64,000 bases of DNA from Aequorivita xiaoshiensis (GTDB lineage: Bacteria > Bacteroidota > Bacteroidia > Flavobacteriales > Flavobacteriaceae), in NCBI RefSeq assembly GCF_022008395.1, contig NZ_JAIRBB010000002.1, forward strand, positions 248,001 through 312,000. Direction: 5' to 3'. Made by a program: the position numbers and the translations under genes. Position 1 is the first letter of the stretch; each line of letters starts with the position of its first letter. Below the pieces are notes generated by a model. It worked only from the letters and a program-made list of their open reading frames with translations, did not search any database and was not told where the DNA came from. This document shows positions 1-9,232 of this stretch, piece after piece.

Positions 1-1403
1 CTCGTCCGTATGCCGAACTGCTAGCTAGTTATCAGGAATATTTAACTACAATGGACGTGCTTTATGCGAAGGCAAAGTACGCACTTAAAATAAATGGAGT
101 TCTTCCTATCCTTACCTATAAAGCTGACGGAAATAATTCTGAGAAAAAGATTTCTTTACTTGAAGCGTATCATCCTTTGTTATTGATTTCTAATAATAAG
201 AGAAAACAAAAAACTTACCCTCAAAGTATTGAATTAATTCCTGAAAAACGGATAATCGTTATTTCCGGACCTAACGCAGGTGGGAAAAGTATTACCCTTA
301 AAACAGTTGGTCTGTTGCAAGTAATGCTTCAAAGTGGTATGTTAATTCCCGTAAAGCCACAAAGTGAGGTGAGCTATTTCAAACGTATTTTAACCGATAT
401 TGGAGATAATCAATCTATTGAAAATCACTTAAGTACTTATAGTTATCGATTAAAAAAGATGAATTATTTCCTTAAAAAGTGTAATAAGAATACTCTTTTT
501 TTAATTGATGAATTTGGTACTGGTAGTGATCCAGAATTAGGAGGTGCATTAGCAGAAACTTTTTTAGAAGTCTTTTATGAACGCAATGCGTTTGGAATTA
601 TAACTACTCATTATACCAATTTAAAATTATTGGCAAATGAACTTCCGCACGCTATTAATGCAAATATGCAATTTGATAGTAGGTCTTTAGAACCTTTATA
701 TAAGTTACATTTAGGTGAAGCCGGAAGTAGTTATACTTTTGAAGTAGCCCAAAAAAATGGGATTCCGTATAGTTTAATAAATAAAGCTAAAAAGAAAATT
801 GAGCGTGGAAAAGTAAGGTTTGATAAAACAATTGCTAATCTTCAAAAAGAACGCTCAAATCTTAGAAAAACCTCTGAATCCTTAAAATCTGAGGAACAAA
901 AAGCACGTATTGAAAGTAAACAGCTCGAAGAAATAAACGCCCGAGTACAAGAAAAATTAGAAAGTTATCAGGAGTTATTCGACGCTAATCAAAAGCTTAT
1001 AAGTCTTGGTAGAAAGGTTGATTCTCTTGCAGAGAAATACTTCAATAATAAGAATAAAAAACAGCTTATTGACGAGTTTATGAAGCTTGTTATGATTGAA
1101 AATAGCAAACGGAAAAAGCTTGCGCCTAAGGTGAAAAAAGCTGTAAAAGCGAAAAAACAAAAGGTAATTAAAGAAGTAGCGAAAAAGGTTGAAGTTATTC
1201 GAGAAAGAAAAAAAATCGAAAAAGAAGAAGCAAGAAAACTCCCACCACCAAAACCAAAAGTTACTTTAAAAATTGGAGATAGAGTGAGAATGATAGATGG
1301 AAGAGCAATTGGAACAATAGATACTATTGAAAAAAATAAAGCTTTTGTTAATTATGGAACTTTTACTACCAATGTAAGCTTATCTGAATTGGAGAAAGTA
1401 TAA
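1..1403 (+). CDS. MutS2-family ATPase, 5' end cut by window
   Basis: C-terminal two thirds of a MutS2-type protein (DNA-binding ATPase of the MutS superfamily). The frame is open to the window edge: codons from base 3 read RPYAELLASYQEYLTT before the first Met at 51, so the true start lies outside. Visible are the Walker A motif GPNAGGKS, a Walker B/signature stretch LFLIDEFGTGSDPELGGA and the TTHY switch, then a long charged coiled coil (about residues 260-330 from the Met at 51), a Lys-rich linker and a small KOW-like C-terminal segment (KIGDRVRMIDGRAIGTI). No Smr nuclease domain follows, so a nuclease role, typical of full-length MutS2, is not supported here. Rescue of collided ribosomes or recombination control are family-level ideas only. 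Confidence 0.9.
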   Translation, partial: RPYAELLASYQEYLTTMDVLYAKAKYALKINGVLPILTYKADGNNSEKKISLLEAYHPLLLISNNKRKQKTYPQSIELIPEKRIIVISGPNAGGKSITLKTVGLLQVMLQSGMLIPVKPQSEVSYFKRILTDIGDNQSIENHLSTYSYRLKKMNYFLKKCNKNTLFLIDEFGTGSDPELGGALAETFLEVFYERNAFGIITTHYTNLKLLANELPHAINANMQFDSRSLEPLYKLHLGEAGSSYTFEVAQKNGIPYSLINKAKKKIERGKVRFDKTIANLQKERSNLRKTSESLKSEEQKARIESKQLEEINARVQEKLESYQELFDANQKLISLGRKVDSLAEKYFNNKNKKQLIDEFMKLVMIENSKRKKLAPKVKKAVKAKKQKVIKEVAKKVEVIRERKKIEKEEARKLPPPKPKVTLKIGDRVRMIDGRAIGTIDTIEKNKAFVNYGTFTTNVSLSELEKV

Positions 1404-1505
1404 TTATATAATTAAGAAAGGGTAAGTATCAATCTTCAAAAAAATGAACCTCTATCAAATTAGGATAAGTTTTGAGTTTGATTTGAGTGCTTTTCAATAA
1501 ACATT

Positions 1506-1907
1506 ATGGTTGAAAATTATAAAATAATTTTATTTGACGGCGTTTGCAATCTTTGCAATGGCGCGATTAATTATGTTATTAAAAGAGATCATAACAACGT
1601 TTTTAAGTTTGTTGCTCTTCAAAGTGAAATAGGACAAGAACTTACCGCAAAATTCAAAATTGATAGATCAAAGGTAGATTCTATTATTTTAATTGATGGC
1701 GATAAGCATTATGAAAAATCTACGGCAGTACTATATATAGCAAAACATCTTTCGGGTGCTTACCCTCTACTTTTTGGGTTTATAATAGTTCCAAAATTTA
1801 TAAGAAATGCTATTTATGATTATGTGGCTAGAAATAGATATAAGTGGTTTGGTAAAAAGGATAAATGTATGATTCCTACAGCAGAGTTGAAAAATAAGTT
1901 TTTATAG
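1506..1907 (+). CDS. DCC-family thiol-disulfide oxidoreductase-like protein (DUF393)
   Basis: 133 residues, beginning almost at once with the family hallmark FDGVCNLCNGAI, in which the D-x-x-C-x-x-C core gives the DCC name. The family has a thioredoxin-like fold and the CxxC is thought to be redox active; no substrate is established. No signal peptide is present, so it is probably cytoplasmic. It starts at an ATG about 100 bases after the MutS2-like gene on the same strand and could be co-transcribed with it, but no terminator or promoter was recognised in the gap. Confidence 0.85.
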   Translation: MVENYKIILFDGVCNLCNGAINYVIKRDHNNVFKFVALQSEIGQELTAKFKIDRSKVDSIILIDGDKHYEKSTAVLYIAKHLSGAYPLLFGFIIVPKFIRNAIYDYVARNRYKWFGKKDKCMIPTAELKNKFL

Positions 1908-1925
1908 CATTCATAGGATTAACTG

Positions 1926-2738
1926 TTAGTTTGCAACAATTGCGAAGTTATCAAAACCTGCAAAGTCTTCTTGACCATTTTGTTTAATCTTTATTGTTAA
2001 GGAAACTGAATTTGTGCCAGGTGGTAGTATCTCTTCGATTACTCCACTATCTGACACTCCTCCTACGCCATTTTGCCCTTCTATTAAGGTTACTTCGGGT
2101 TGTGTGATGCCATCAATAATTAATGTATAATAAGCGTTATCACCACCGTCATATTCAAAAAACTCATAATAAAAACTCATTGTGGCACCGTTAGAAGCAT
2201 TAGAAATATCTATAGTTTCAAAAGTTAATGTAGCATAATCTGCAGTGCCATTTCCATTTTCTGTATCATTTAAATCCATTATGCCCAAGAAATTATTTGT
2301 TAATGTTGTAATTACATTAAAACCTCCATTAGTAGCATCAGTCACTCCAAAAAAACCTTTACTACCATTATCAAAAAACGGAACATTTGATGTAAACCCC
2401 CAACTTGTATGGAGATCAAAGTTATGGTATAAGTTAACAAAAGCTAATGTGTAATTACAATGTACATCTTCCCACCCAGAGCCATTCCACATTTGCAAGC
2501 AATTTAAATCTTCAGTAAACACAAGTAAACCAACATCAGAAGTACTAGGATTAATATTATCTCTTGCTCCCACGTCAGGAACCCGTGGAGGCATAAATCC
2601 ACCATAGAATACACCATCGGAAGTACTACTTACTTCTAACATAGACGCAGCCGAAGGGGTAGTTGTACCAATACCAACTTGAGAATAAGAAATCCCGGAA
2701 ACAAGTAAAAAACTTAGCAAATAAAACAACCTCTCCAT
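1926..2738 (-). CDS. Secreted Bacteroidota surface protein of unknown function
   Basis: The ATG at 2738 gives a clean signal peptide (MERLFYLLSFLLVSGISYSQ) that a TTG two codons upstream would only lengthen. After cleavage the protein starts with VGIGTTTPSAASMLEV and then GGFMPPRVPD, a repetitive N-terminal signature of many Bacteroidota exported proteins of unknown role. A WNGSGWEDVHC segment follows, then a beta-rich C-terminal half of about 165 residues that looks like a jelly-roll or carbohydrate-binding fold (YYEFFEYDGGDNAYY, FAGFDNFAIVAN). There is no T9SS sorting domain at the end. It probably acts outside the inner membrane. It converges with the DCC gene, the two stops being about 18 bases apart. 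Confidence 0.75.
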   Translation of the reverse strand: MERLFYLLSFLLVSGISYSQVGIGTTTPSAASMLEVSSTSDGVFYGGFMPPRVPDVGARDNINPSTSDVGLLVFTEDLNCLQMWNGSGWEDVHCNYTLAFVNLYHNFDLHTSWGFTSNVPFFDNGSKGFFGVTDATNGGFNVITTLTNNFLGIMDLNDTENGNGTADYATLTFETIDISNASNGATMSFYYEFFEYDGGDNAYYTLIIDGITQPEVTLIEGQNGVGGVSDSGVIEEILPPGTNSVSLTIKIKQNGQEDFAGFDNFAIVAN

Positions 2739-2868
2739 AACCAACAGATTTACAACATTAATAATGCAGTATTTCTAAATTATAGACTTAGATAAATTTA
2801 TGGGGAGTATGCTAATATAGAAATTAAATATATAATTTCAAAACGTAAAGTGTTAATAATCAGTGTGT

Positions 2869-4314
2869 TCAGGAATCGTAGTCGAATGTTTCAGAAGGGT
2901 TTTTTCTAGCTTTATACTTTAACATGCCTTCTCCTTTGGCAATTATACTACATACGGTTGCATCACCCGTAACATTTACGATTGTTCTAAACATATCAAG
3001 AATTCGATCTACAGGAAAAATTATGGCAATCCAGGCTGGATTTAAGCCAACCGATTCTAATACAATTATAAGCATTACCAGGCCAGCACTTGGTACAGCG
3101 GCAGAGCCAATTGAGGCCAATGTAGCAGTTATTACAATAGTTAGTTGCTGCCCTATAGTTAGATCGATCATGTGTAATTGCGCAAGAAAGACTACTGCAA
3201 CAGCCTGATATAAACAAGTTCCATCCATATTTACAGTTGCACCAATTGGTAAAACAAAGCTGGTAATCTTTTTGTCTACGCCTAAATTTTCTTCAACACA
3301 TTCCATTGTTACGGGTAGTGTAGCAGCACTACTTGAGGTTGAAAAAGCCAATGTTTGTGCTGGTGCCATCGCTTTAAAGAACCCTCTATATGGAATGGTC
3401 CTTACCAAAAGCTTCATAAAAAGAGGATAAATAATGAATACCATTAACATTAATCCTAAGAAAACAGTTAATGAATACCAACTAAGACCTTTAAAAATTT
3501 CGTACACTTTGCCTATATCATCTCCCGCCATTTGGCTCACAACTCCTGCTAATAACGCAAATACAAAAAACGGAGCGGCTTGCATAACTAGGTCTACCAT
3601 TTTTAGAAAAACCTCCATAGCCCCGTCCATAAAATCGGTTACAGGTTTAGATTTTTCGTTGGGAATTAGCAACAAACAAACACCGAAAAATATTCCGAAG
3701 AATATTATTTGAAGCATTAAACCATTATTAGTAAGTGAGAAAAAGAAGTTTTCTGGCACTATATCTATTAGGGGTTGTAAAGGAGTACTTTCTTTGGTTT
3801 TTTTAGCTGTCTCTAATTTGTCTGAGACTGATGCATCTTTTAATTCTCCTTTAGATAAATTGGTGATTTCCTGTGCGCGTTCAAAAAAGGCGGGATCTTG
3901 TAAGTAATTTATTCCATCCTTTATTTGATGTCCCTTAGAATCCGCCCAAAGTTCATAGCTTATACGATTATCTATTCTACTTTGTTCATCTATTAATTTA
4001 CCAGGCTGAATAGTATTTACAAGAATTAGCCCTAAACTCACAGCAAACAATGTTGTGAATAAATAAGCTAATAGCGTCTTACCTCCCATTCTACCTAAGC
4101 TAGAAGGATCTCCAATATTTGCAACTCCAGTAATAATAGAAACTAACACTAATGGAACTGCAATTAATTTTAATAGATTTATAAATATTTTACCAAATGG
4201 AGCAATCCAATCCAAGGTAAATTCACTCCATCCTAATTTACTAGAAAGTAATGCCCAAATTATACCTAATACAAGTCCGATTATAATTTTCCAGTGAAGT
4301 GCGATTTTTTTCAT
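2869..4314 (-). CDS. Dicarboxylate/amino acid:cation symporter (DAACS/SDF family)
   Basis: 481-residue inner-membrane secondary transporter that takes up dicarboxylates or acidic/neutral amino acids with Na+ or H+. Family signatures are clear: the serine-rich re-entrant hairpin STSSSAATLPVTMECVEEN and the NMDGT substrate/cation-binding motif in IGATVNMDGTCLYQA, followed by a second hairpin (ASIGSAAVPSAG). About 8 hydrophobic segments are visible. Compared with bacterial relatives of about 420 residues there is a polar insert of about 80 residues (roughly residues 108-190, rich in Lys, Glu and Asp) between the early helices, expected to be periplasmic. Substrate cannot be assigned from sequence. 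It stands alone on the minus strand. Confidence 0.92.
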   Translation of the reverse strand: MKKIALHWKIIIGLVLGIIWALLSSKLGWSEFTLDWIAPFGKIFINLLKLIAVPLVLVSIITGVANIGDPSSLGRMGGKTLLAYLFTTLFAVSLGLILVNTIQPGKLIDEQSRIDNRISYELWADSKGHQIKDGINYLQDPAFFERAQEITNLSKGELKDASVSDKLETAKKTKESTPLQPLIDIVPENFFFSLTNNGLMLQIIFFGIFFGVCLLLIPNEKSKPVTDFMDGAMEVFLKMVDLVMQAAPFFVFALLAGVVSQMAGDDIGKVYEIFKGLSWYSLTVFLGLMLMVFIIYPLFMKLLVRTIPYRGFFKAMAPAQTLAFSTSSSAATLPVTMECVEENLGVDKKITSFVLPIGATVNMDGTCLYQAVAVVFLAQLHMIDLTIGQQLTIVITATLASIGSAAVPSAGLVMLIIVLESVGLNPAWIAIIFPVDRILDMFRTIVNVTGDATVCSIIAKGEGMLKYKARKNPSETFDYDS

Positions 4315-4378
4315 ATTGAAGTTTTGATACTAGATTTTAATTATGGTAAATTATTTAATATAGACAGTTTATGAAATT

Positions 4379-5446
4379 CTAATTTGCTTTTGAAACTTTA
4401 TTCAACAACCAAAAATCAGCAATAACTAAAGCTGCCATAGCCTCAACTATAGGAACAGCACGTGGTACCACACAAGGATCGTGTCGACCTTTTCCTTCAG
4501 CAATCACCTTCTTCCCTTTGTTATCTATAGTTTCTTGTTTTTGCATAATAGTAGCTACTGGTTTAAATGCTACTCTAAAATAGATATCCATACCATTGCT
4601 TATTCCTCCTTGAACTCCGCCGCTTAAATTGGTTTTTGTAGAACCATCGGGATTAAAAAGGTCGTTATGTTCACTTCCTTTCATCTTTGCACCGCAAAAC
4701 CCACTGCCGTATTCAAATCCTTTTACAGCGTTAATTGAAAGCATTGCTTTTCCCAATTCTGCGTGAAGTTTATCAAATACTGGTTCTCCTAATCCTGCAG
4801 GTACGTTTTCTAGTACACAAGTAATTGTACCGCCTACAGTATCACCATTCTTTCTAGTTTCTCTGATAAGCTCTTCCATTTTTTGAGCGCTTTTCGCATC
4901 AGGACAACGAACTAGGTTACTTTCGGTTTTTGTAAAATCGAGTGCTTGATAAGGTTTATCTATAAAAATATCTCCAACCGAAGATACAAAAGCGTTAATT
5001 TTGATTTCTTTAATTAGTTGTTTCGCAATTGCTCCGGCTACAACTCTACATGCAGTTTCTCGTGCAGATGAGCGTCCCCCACCACGATAGTCACGAATTC
5101 CGTATTTTTTATCATAAGTATAATCGGCGTGGGAAGGTCTATATAAGTCTTTTATATGGCTGTAATCCTTACTCTTTTGATTGGTGTTTTCAATTATGAA
5201 TCCAATGGGCGTTCCTGTAGTATTTCCTTCAAAAATTCCCGAAAGAAATTTTACTTCATCTTCTTCTTTTCGTTGTGTGACAATTGCGGATTGCCCCGGT
5301 TTACGCCGCTGTATTTCAGCATTAATTGCCTTAAAATCTATGGAAATCCCTGCAGGACAACCGTCTATCACCCCGCCAATAGCATCTCCATGAGATTCGC
5401 CAAAAGTGGTGATTTTAAAGATTTTTCCAAAAGAATTGCCCGCCAT
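4379..5446 (-). CDS. aroC: Chorismate synthase
   Basis: 355 residues, full length. It converts 5-enolpyruvylshikimate-3-phosphate to chorismate with reduced FMN, the last step of the shikimate pathway, in the cytoplasm. All three family signatures are visible: [16 protein letters not shown] near the start, the [20 protein letters not shown] block around residue 125, and [20 protein letters not shown] near the end; RRPGQS and the [10 protein letters not shown] loop are also intact. It lies between the symporter and the large FAD/Fe-S gene, all on the minus strand, with its own candidate promoter just upstream. Confidence 0.98.
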   Translation of the reverse strand: MAGNSFGKIFKITTFGESHGDAIGGVIDGCPAGISIDFKAINAEIQRRKPGQSAIVTQRKEEDEVKFLSGIFEGNTTGTPIGFIIENTNQKSKDYSHIKDLYRPSHADYTYDKKYGIRDYRGGGRSSARETACRVVAGAIAKQLIKEIKINAFVSSVGDIFIDKPYQALDFTKTESNLVRCPDAKSAQKMEELIRETRKNGDTVGGTITCVLENVPAGLGEPVFDKLHAELGKAMLSINAVKGFEYGSGFCGAKMKGSEHNDLFNPDGSTKTNLSGGVQGGISNGMDIYFRVAFKPVATIMQKQETIDNKGKKVIAEGKGRHDPCVVPRAVPIVEAMAALVIADFWLLNKVSKAN

Positions 5447-5460
5447 AGATTGGTTTTGAA

Positions 5461-5491
5461 CAAATGTAAACTTTCGAATTTAATAATTCAA
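5461..5491 (-). promoter_or_regulatory. Candidate Bacteroidota promoter of aroC
   Basis: Read on the minus strand there is TTG (5491-5489), exactly 20 bases, then TACATTTG (5468-5461), matching the Bacteroidota -33/-7 consensus TTG-N~20-TAnnTTTG. The expected start of transcription is only about 8 bases before the aroC ATG at 5446, so the leader would be very short. Prediction from pattern only. Confidence 0.5.
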
Positions 5492-5543
5492 GGATTCAAA
5501 ATTCAAAATTCAAGATTTATCATTTAAAAACTTGAAATTCAAG
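5486..5543. repeat. Short AATTCAA direct repeats and a small palindrome
   Basis: ATTCAA occurs at 5486, 5494, 5501 and 5508, i.e. four copies at 7-8 base spacing, and the perfect 13-base palindrome CTTGAAATTCAAG lies at 5531-5543. The tract fills the gap between aroC and the FAD/Fe-S gene and overlaps the -33 element of the aroC promoter. It is too short and irregular for a CRISPR. It may be a slippage-prone AT tract or a weak terminator of the upstream gene. Confidence 0.5.
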
Positions 5544-5570
5544 TATGTTTAAAATCTGTTTTGGGTGAAT

Positions 5571-8489
5571 TTACTTTAATGCATTTTTAAGAATTGTAAC
5601 TGGATGCAAAGCCTTACGACCCGTACCATCAAAAATCTGATGCCTACAACTCGTTCCGTTAGCCGAAATAATAGTTTCTTCGGAAGTTTTTCTAACAGCT
5701 GGAAAAAGCTTTAGCGCTCCAATTTGCATACTCACTTCGTAATGTTCCTTTTCATAACCAAAACTTCCAGCCATCCCACAACAACCTGATGTAATTATAG
5801 TTGGTTTAAAGTTTTTGGGGATATTAAGTATATCAAACGTTACTTTTTGGTTGCTAAGGGATTTTTGATGACAATGTGAGTGAATTTTAATCAATTTTTC
5901 TTCAGAAGTAAACATATTAGATGAAATAGTACCTCTTTCAAACTCATTAGCTAAGAATTCTTCTACTAAATAACTGTGCTTTGAAATATTTGTAGCGGAG
6001 GTTTTATCAGTTGCTAACCGGAGGTACTCATCACGAAAAGAAAGAATTGCAGATGGCTCAATCCCTATTAATGGAGTAGCTGCAGATATCCTTTCTTTTA
6101 GGTAATTTATATTCTTGTTAACCTCTTTTATTGCTTCCTCCAAAAATCCTTTAGAAAGTAATGCCCTGCCACTATCCAAATTATCAATAATGTGAACTTT
6201 AAAACCTAAACGCGTTAGAAGTATAAAGGAATCTACAGCGATATCTGTATCCAAATAATTGCTAAACTCATCAACAAATAAAAACACTTCTCTTTTACTT
6301 TCAACTTCTATATTCACCTCATTTATATATAGTTCAGTTATTTTTCTTAAACTTTTAGTTGAAACTAATGGTAGGCTTCGTTTAGGATGAACTCTCCCAA
6401 TAATTTTGATGAAATTGGAGGTTAAATTGTTTGAAAAAATCCAATTTGAAATTTCAGGAAACTTAGAAGCTAACCTGTTTAACTGCGTGCTTTTTCCAAA
6501 GAGTTTGTTAGAAAATGAAACTCCATTTTCTTTGTTATATTGATATAAAAACTCTGCTTTTGCAGTACTTATATCTACGTTGCTAGGACATTCACTGGCA
6601 CAAGCTTTACAGCTTAAACATAAATCAAAGACCTTTTTTAAGTCTTCAGAATTGAATTTATTTACGGAATTATTGTTAGTCAACACTTCTCTTAAAGCAT
6701 TTGCCCTAGCCCGAGTGGTATCTTTTTCGTTTTTTGTGGCATGATAACTCGGACACATTGCTCCAGAAGCATCTGCAGTTTTTCTACAATCTCCACTGCC
6801 ATTACACTTTTCGGATAATCGAAGAATTCCCTCAGAATCACTAAAATCCATTAAGGTTTCGATTTTGGGTTCTACTCTATTAACCTTATAACGAAGTGAC
6901 TCATCCATTTTAAAGGCATCTACAATTTTACCAGGATTAAAGATGTTTTGTGGATCAAATGCTTGTTTTACCTTTTTTAATAGGTCGTAATTTTTCTCTC
7001 CTATCATTAAAGGAATAAACTCTGCACGCACTATTCCATCGCCGTGTTCTCCTGAAAACGATCCATTGTACTTCTTACAAAGTAACGCAACATCGGTGGT
7101 GATTTTTTTGAAATACTGAACACCTTCATCTTCTTTTAAATTTAATATAGGACGTAAATGCAATTCTCCTGCACCTGCGTGAGCATAATAAACAGCTTGT
7201 TGATTATACTTTTTCATTATAGCTGAAAACTCTTTTATATAAGCGGGTAAATCTTCCAAAGCTACTGCAGTATCCTCAATACAGGCAACAGCTTTTCTGT
7301 CACCAACCATATTCCCTAAAAGTCCGAGACCTGCTTTACGAAGTTCCAAAGCCATTGTAATTTCATCACCTCTTAAAACGGGATTATGATAACTATAATT
7401 TGAATCTTTTAAGGAAGCCATCAAAGAGTTTACTTTGTCTTGAAGATCTTTTTCTGAATTACTCTTTAATTCTAATAATAAAATAGCTTTGGGATTATTT
7501 TTTACGAAAAAGCGATAAGGCTCATAAGTTTTATTATTAGTAGTGCAACTCAAAATAACATCATCCATCATTTCACAGGTGTGCAGATTGTGCTGCATTG
7601 CTACCACAACGTCGTTTAAACACGAATCGAGGGATTTATAGTGAGAAGCTATCATGGCTGTATGTAAGGGCGGCAATGGTTCTAATTGAAGTGTAATTTC
7701 AGTTGTAAATGCTAATGTTCCCTCGCTGCCACAAAGTAAATTACAGATGTTAATTTTATCCTCAAAGTCACCAAAAACAGATGTATTTATTAAACTATCT
7801 ACAGCGTAACCTGTATTTCTACGATGTATTTCAGGTTTTGGAAACTCTTTTCTTATTTCATTTTGAACTTCTTTAGAAGATAATTCCTTATAAAGCTTTT
7901 TATAAATTTCACCTTCTAAAGAATTCAAATTTGTTTTAGCTTGAAACTCTTCTTTTGTTAGCGGTTCAAATATGACTTCGCTACCATCCGAAAGGATTGT
8001 TTTCAATTTTAAAACTTTATCACGAGTTGTCCCGTATTGAATCGATGTTGTACCGCTACTATTGTTCCCAACCATTCCTCCTATCATACATCGATTGCTA
8101 GTTGAAGTGTTTGGACCGAAGAAAAGGCCGTATGGTTTTAAATATTGGTTTAACTCATCTCTAATAACTCCCGGTTGAAGGGTGACTGTTTTCATTTCAG
8201 TATTTACTGAAATTATATTTGTAAAATGATTTGAAACATCTACAATAATACCCTCCCCTACACATTGCCCCGCAAGAGAAGTTCCGGCTGTTCGAGGGAT
8301 TAGTGAAATATTATTGTTACTAGCGAAGTTTACTAATTGCTTAATTCCACGTTCACTAGTAGGATATGCTACTGCAAGAGGGATTTTTCTATAAACGGAA
8401 GCATCTGTTGCATATAGCATAGTATGTAGTGAATCAATGTGAAATTCACCATTAAATATCTTTTTAAAATCTAGGAGTTGCTTCTTCAT
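5571..8489 (-). CDS. FAD-binding and Fe-S dehydrogenase fusion (GlcD/Dld-like plus GlpC-like)
   Basis: 972 residues from the ATG at 8489 (MKKQLLDFKKIF); an upstream start 33 bases earlier would add a non-conserved tail. The N-terminal half is a PCMH-type FAD domain (PRTAGTSLAGQCVGEGIIVD, MIGGMVGNNSSGTTSIQYG, GSEGTLAFTTEITLQLEPLP) with an FAD-oxidase C domain (SGEHGDGIVRAEF, FDPQNIFNPGKIVD). The C-terminal half has two cysteine clusters, the second a typical ferredoxin motif CLSCKACASECPSNVD, and CCG-type pieces (TSGCCGMAGSFGYEKEHYEV). This architecture oxidises 2-hydroxy acids such as D-lactate or glycolate-like substrates and passes electrons through Fe-S clusters, presumably to quinone; the substrate is not determined. 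It is a natural fusion of what other bacteria split into glcD/glpC-type subunits. Confidence 0.9.
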   Translation of the reverse strand: MKKQLLDFKKIFNGEFHIDSLHTMLYATDASVYRKIPLAVAYPTSERGIKQLVNFASNNNISLIPRTAGTSLAGQCVGEGIIVDVSNHFTNIISVNTEMKTVTLQPGVIRDELNQYLKPYGLFFGPNTSTSNRCMIGGMVGNNSSGTTSIQYGTTRDKVLKLKTILSDGSEVIFEPLTKEEFQAKTNLNSLEGEIYKKLYKELSSKEVQNEIRKEFPKPEIHRRNTGYAVDSLINTSVFGDFEDKINICNLLCGSEGTLAFTTEITLQLEPLPPLHTAMIASHYKSLDSCLNDVVVAMQHNLHTCEMMDDVILSCTTNNKTYEPYRFFVKNNPKAILLLELKSNSEKDLQDKVNSLMASLKDSNYSYHNPVLRGDEITMALELRKAGLGLLGNMVGDRKAVACIEDTAVALEDLPAYIKEFSAIMKKYNQQAVYYAHAGAGELHLRPILNLKEDEGVQYFKKITTDVALLCKKYNGSFSGEHGDGIVRAEFIPLMIGEKNYDLLKKVKQAFDPQNIFNPGKIVDAFKMDESLRYKVNRVEPKIETLMDFSDSEGILRLSEKCNGSGDCRKTADASGAMCPSYHATKNEKDTTRARANALREVLTNNNSVNKFNSEDLKKVFDLCLSCKACASECPSNVDISTAKAEFLYQYNKENGVSFSNKLFGKSTQLNRLASKFPEISNWIFSNNLTSNFIKIIGRVHPKRSLPLVSTKSLRKITELYINEVNIEVESKREVFLFVDEFSNYLDTDIAVDSFILLTRLGFKVHIIDNLDSGRALLSKGFLEEAIKEVNKNINYLKERISAATPLIGIEPSAILSFRDEYLRLATDKTSATNISKHSYLVEEFLANEFERGTISSNMFTSEEKLIKIHSHCHQKSLSNQKVTFDILNIPKNFKPTIITSGCCGMAGSFGYEKEHYEVSMQIGALKLFPAVRKTSEETIISANGTSCRHQIFDGTGRKALHPVTILKNALK

Positions 8490-8585
8490 ATAGTAATGTA
8501 AATGTAGAAAATTCCTTAACAAAAGTTTGTAAAATTTGAGGTGTAGATTGGCACACTGTTAACTATAAATAACTTGAAATACCGC

Positions 8586-8593
8586 TATTTTTG
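8586..8593 (+). promoter_or_regulatory. Candidate -7 element of the barrel protein gene
   Basis: TATTTTTG matches TAnnTTTG and lies 26 bases before the ATG at 8620. No TTG is found at the usual 19-21 base spacing, so only the -7 half is supported. Confidence 0.3.
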
Positions 8594-8619
8594 TAATGTT
8601 TATAACTAAAAAGCAAATT

Positions 8620-9114
8620 ATGAAAAAAACAATTTTATTAGTATTCACAGTGTTTGCATTAGGTTTGCAAGCCAATGCCCAAGAAATAGCAAAAAACGCG
8701 ATTGGTATTCGTTTAAGTGAAAGTGACGGTTTTGGTCCTGAAGTAAACTACCAAAGAGCTCTTAGTGAAAACAACAGATTGGAATTAGGTTTGGCAGTTC
8801 ACAGTAAGAATTATTGGGATGCTGTAAAGCTTACAGGAATTTATCAGTGGGTTTGGAATATTGATGGAGGTTTTAATTGGTATGCCGGACCAGGTTTAGG
8901 TGCTGGTGTAGTGAATTACGATAAAAAACATTGGGATTACGACCATAGATATGATGATTCTGAAGCCTTTGCATTTTTAACAGGAGACGTTGGTATAGAA
9001 TATAGCTTTGATTTCCCATTGCTAGTCTCTTTCGATTTCCGCCCTCAAATTAACTTGGGATATAGAGATGACGTGAGCTTCGACGTAGGTATTAGCGCTC
9101 GTTATCAATTCTAA
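8620..9114 (+). CDS. Small outer-membrane beta-barrel protein
   Basis: 164 residues from the ATG at 8620, chosen because it places a standard signal peptide first (MKKTILLVFTVFALGLQANAQ); a Met eight codons earlier is less likely. The mature part is made of alternating hydrophobic/polar strands with aromatic girdle residues (RLELGLAVHSKNYWD, LTGIYQWVWNIDGGFNWYAGPG, LGYRDDVSFDVGISARYQF) and ends in Phe, the usual C-terminal signature for insertion by the Bam machinery. Size and pattern suggest an 8-stranded OmpX/OmpW-like barrel. Specific function unknown. It is divergent from the FAD/Fe-S gene and followed by a strong terminator. Confidence 0.8.
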   Translation: MKKTILLVFTVFALGLQANAQEIAKNAIGIRLSESDGFGPEVNYQRALSENNRLELGLAVHSKNYWDAVKLTGIYQWVWNIDGGFNWYAGPGLGAGVVNYDKKHWDYDHRYDDSEAFAFLTGDVGIEYSFDFPLLVSFDFRPQINLGYRDDVSFDVGISARYQF

Positions 9115-9135
9115 GAATTGTAAAATATATATGTA

Positions 9136-9164
9136 AGATGCCCCATTTATTGGGGCATCTTTAT
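9136..9164 (+). terminator. Rho-independent terminator after the barrel gene
   Basis: Perfect 9-bp stem AGATGCCCC / GGGGCATCT with a 7-base loop followed by a T-rich run, 22 bases past the stop codon at 9114. Confidence 0.85.
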
Positions 9165-9232
9165 TTTCGTGTAGTAAGTAAATTATTATTTAATAGTTTC
9201 ATAGGTCTTTACATTTTTATAACTTGTACAAA

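Noticed and set aside
2996-3217. Small Cys-rich frame inside the symporter gene
   Set aside because: Same strand, other frame of a clearly conserved transporter; Cys richness comes from the frame shift.
5480-5545. Four ATTCAA copies as a mini CRISPR or satellite
   Set aside because: Units of 7-8 bases with no spacers of constant length; far too short for a CRISPR array.
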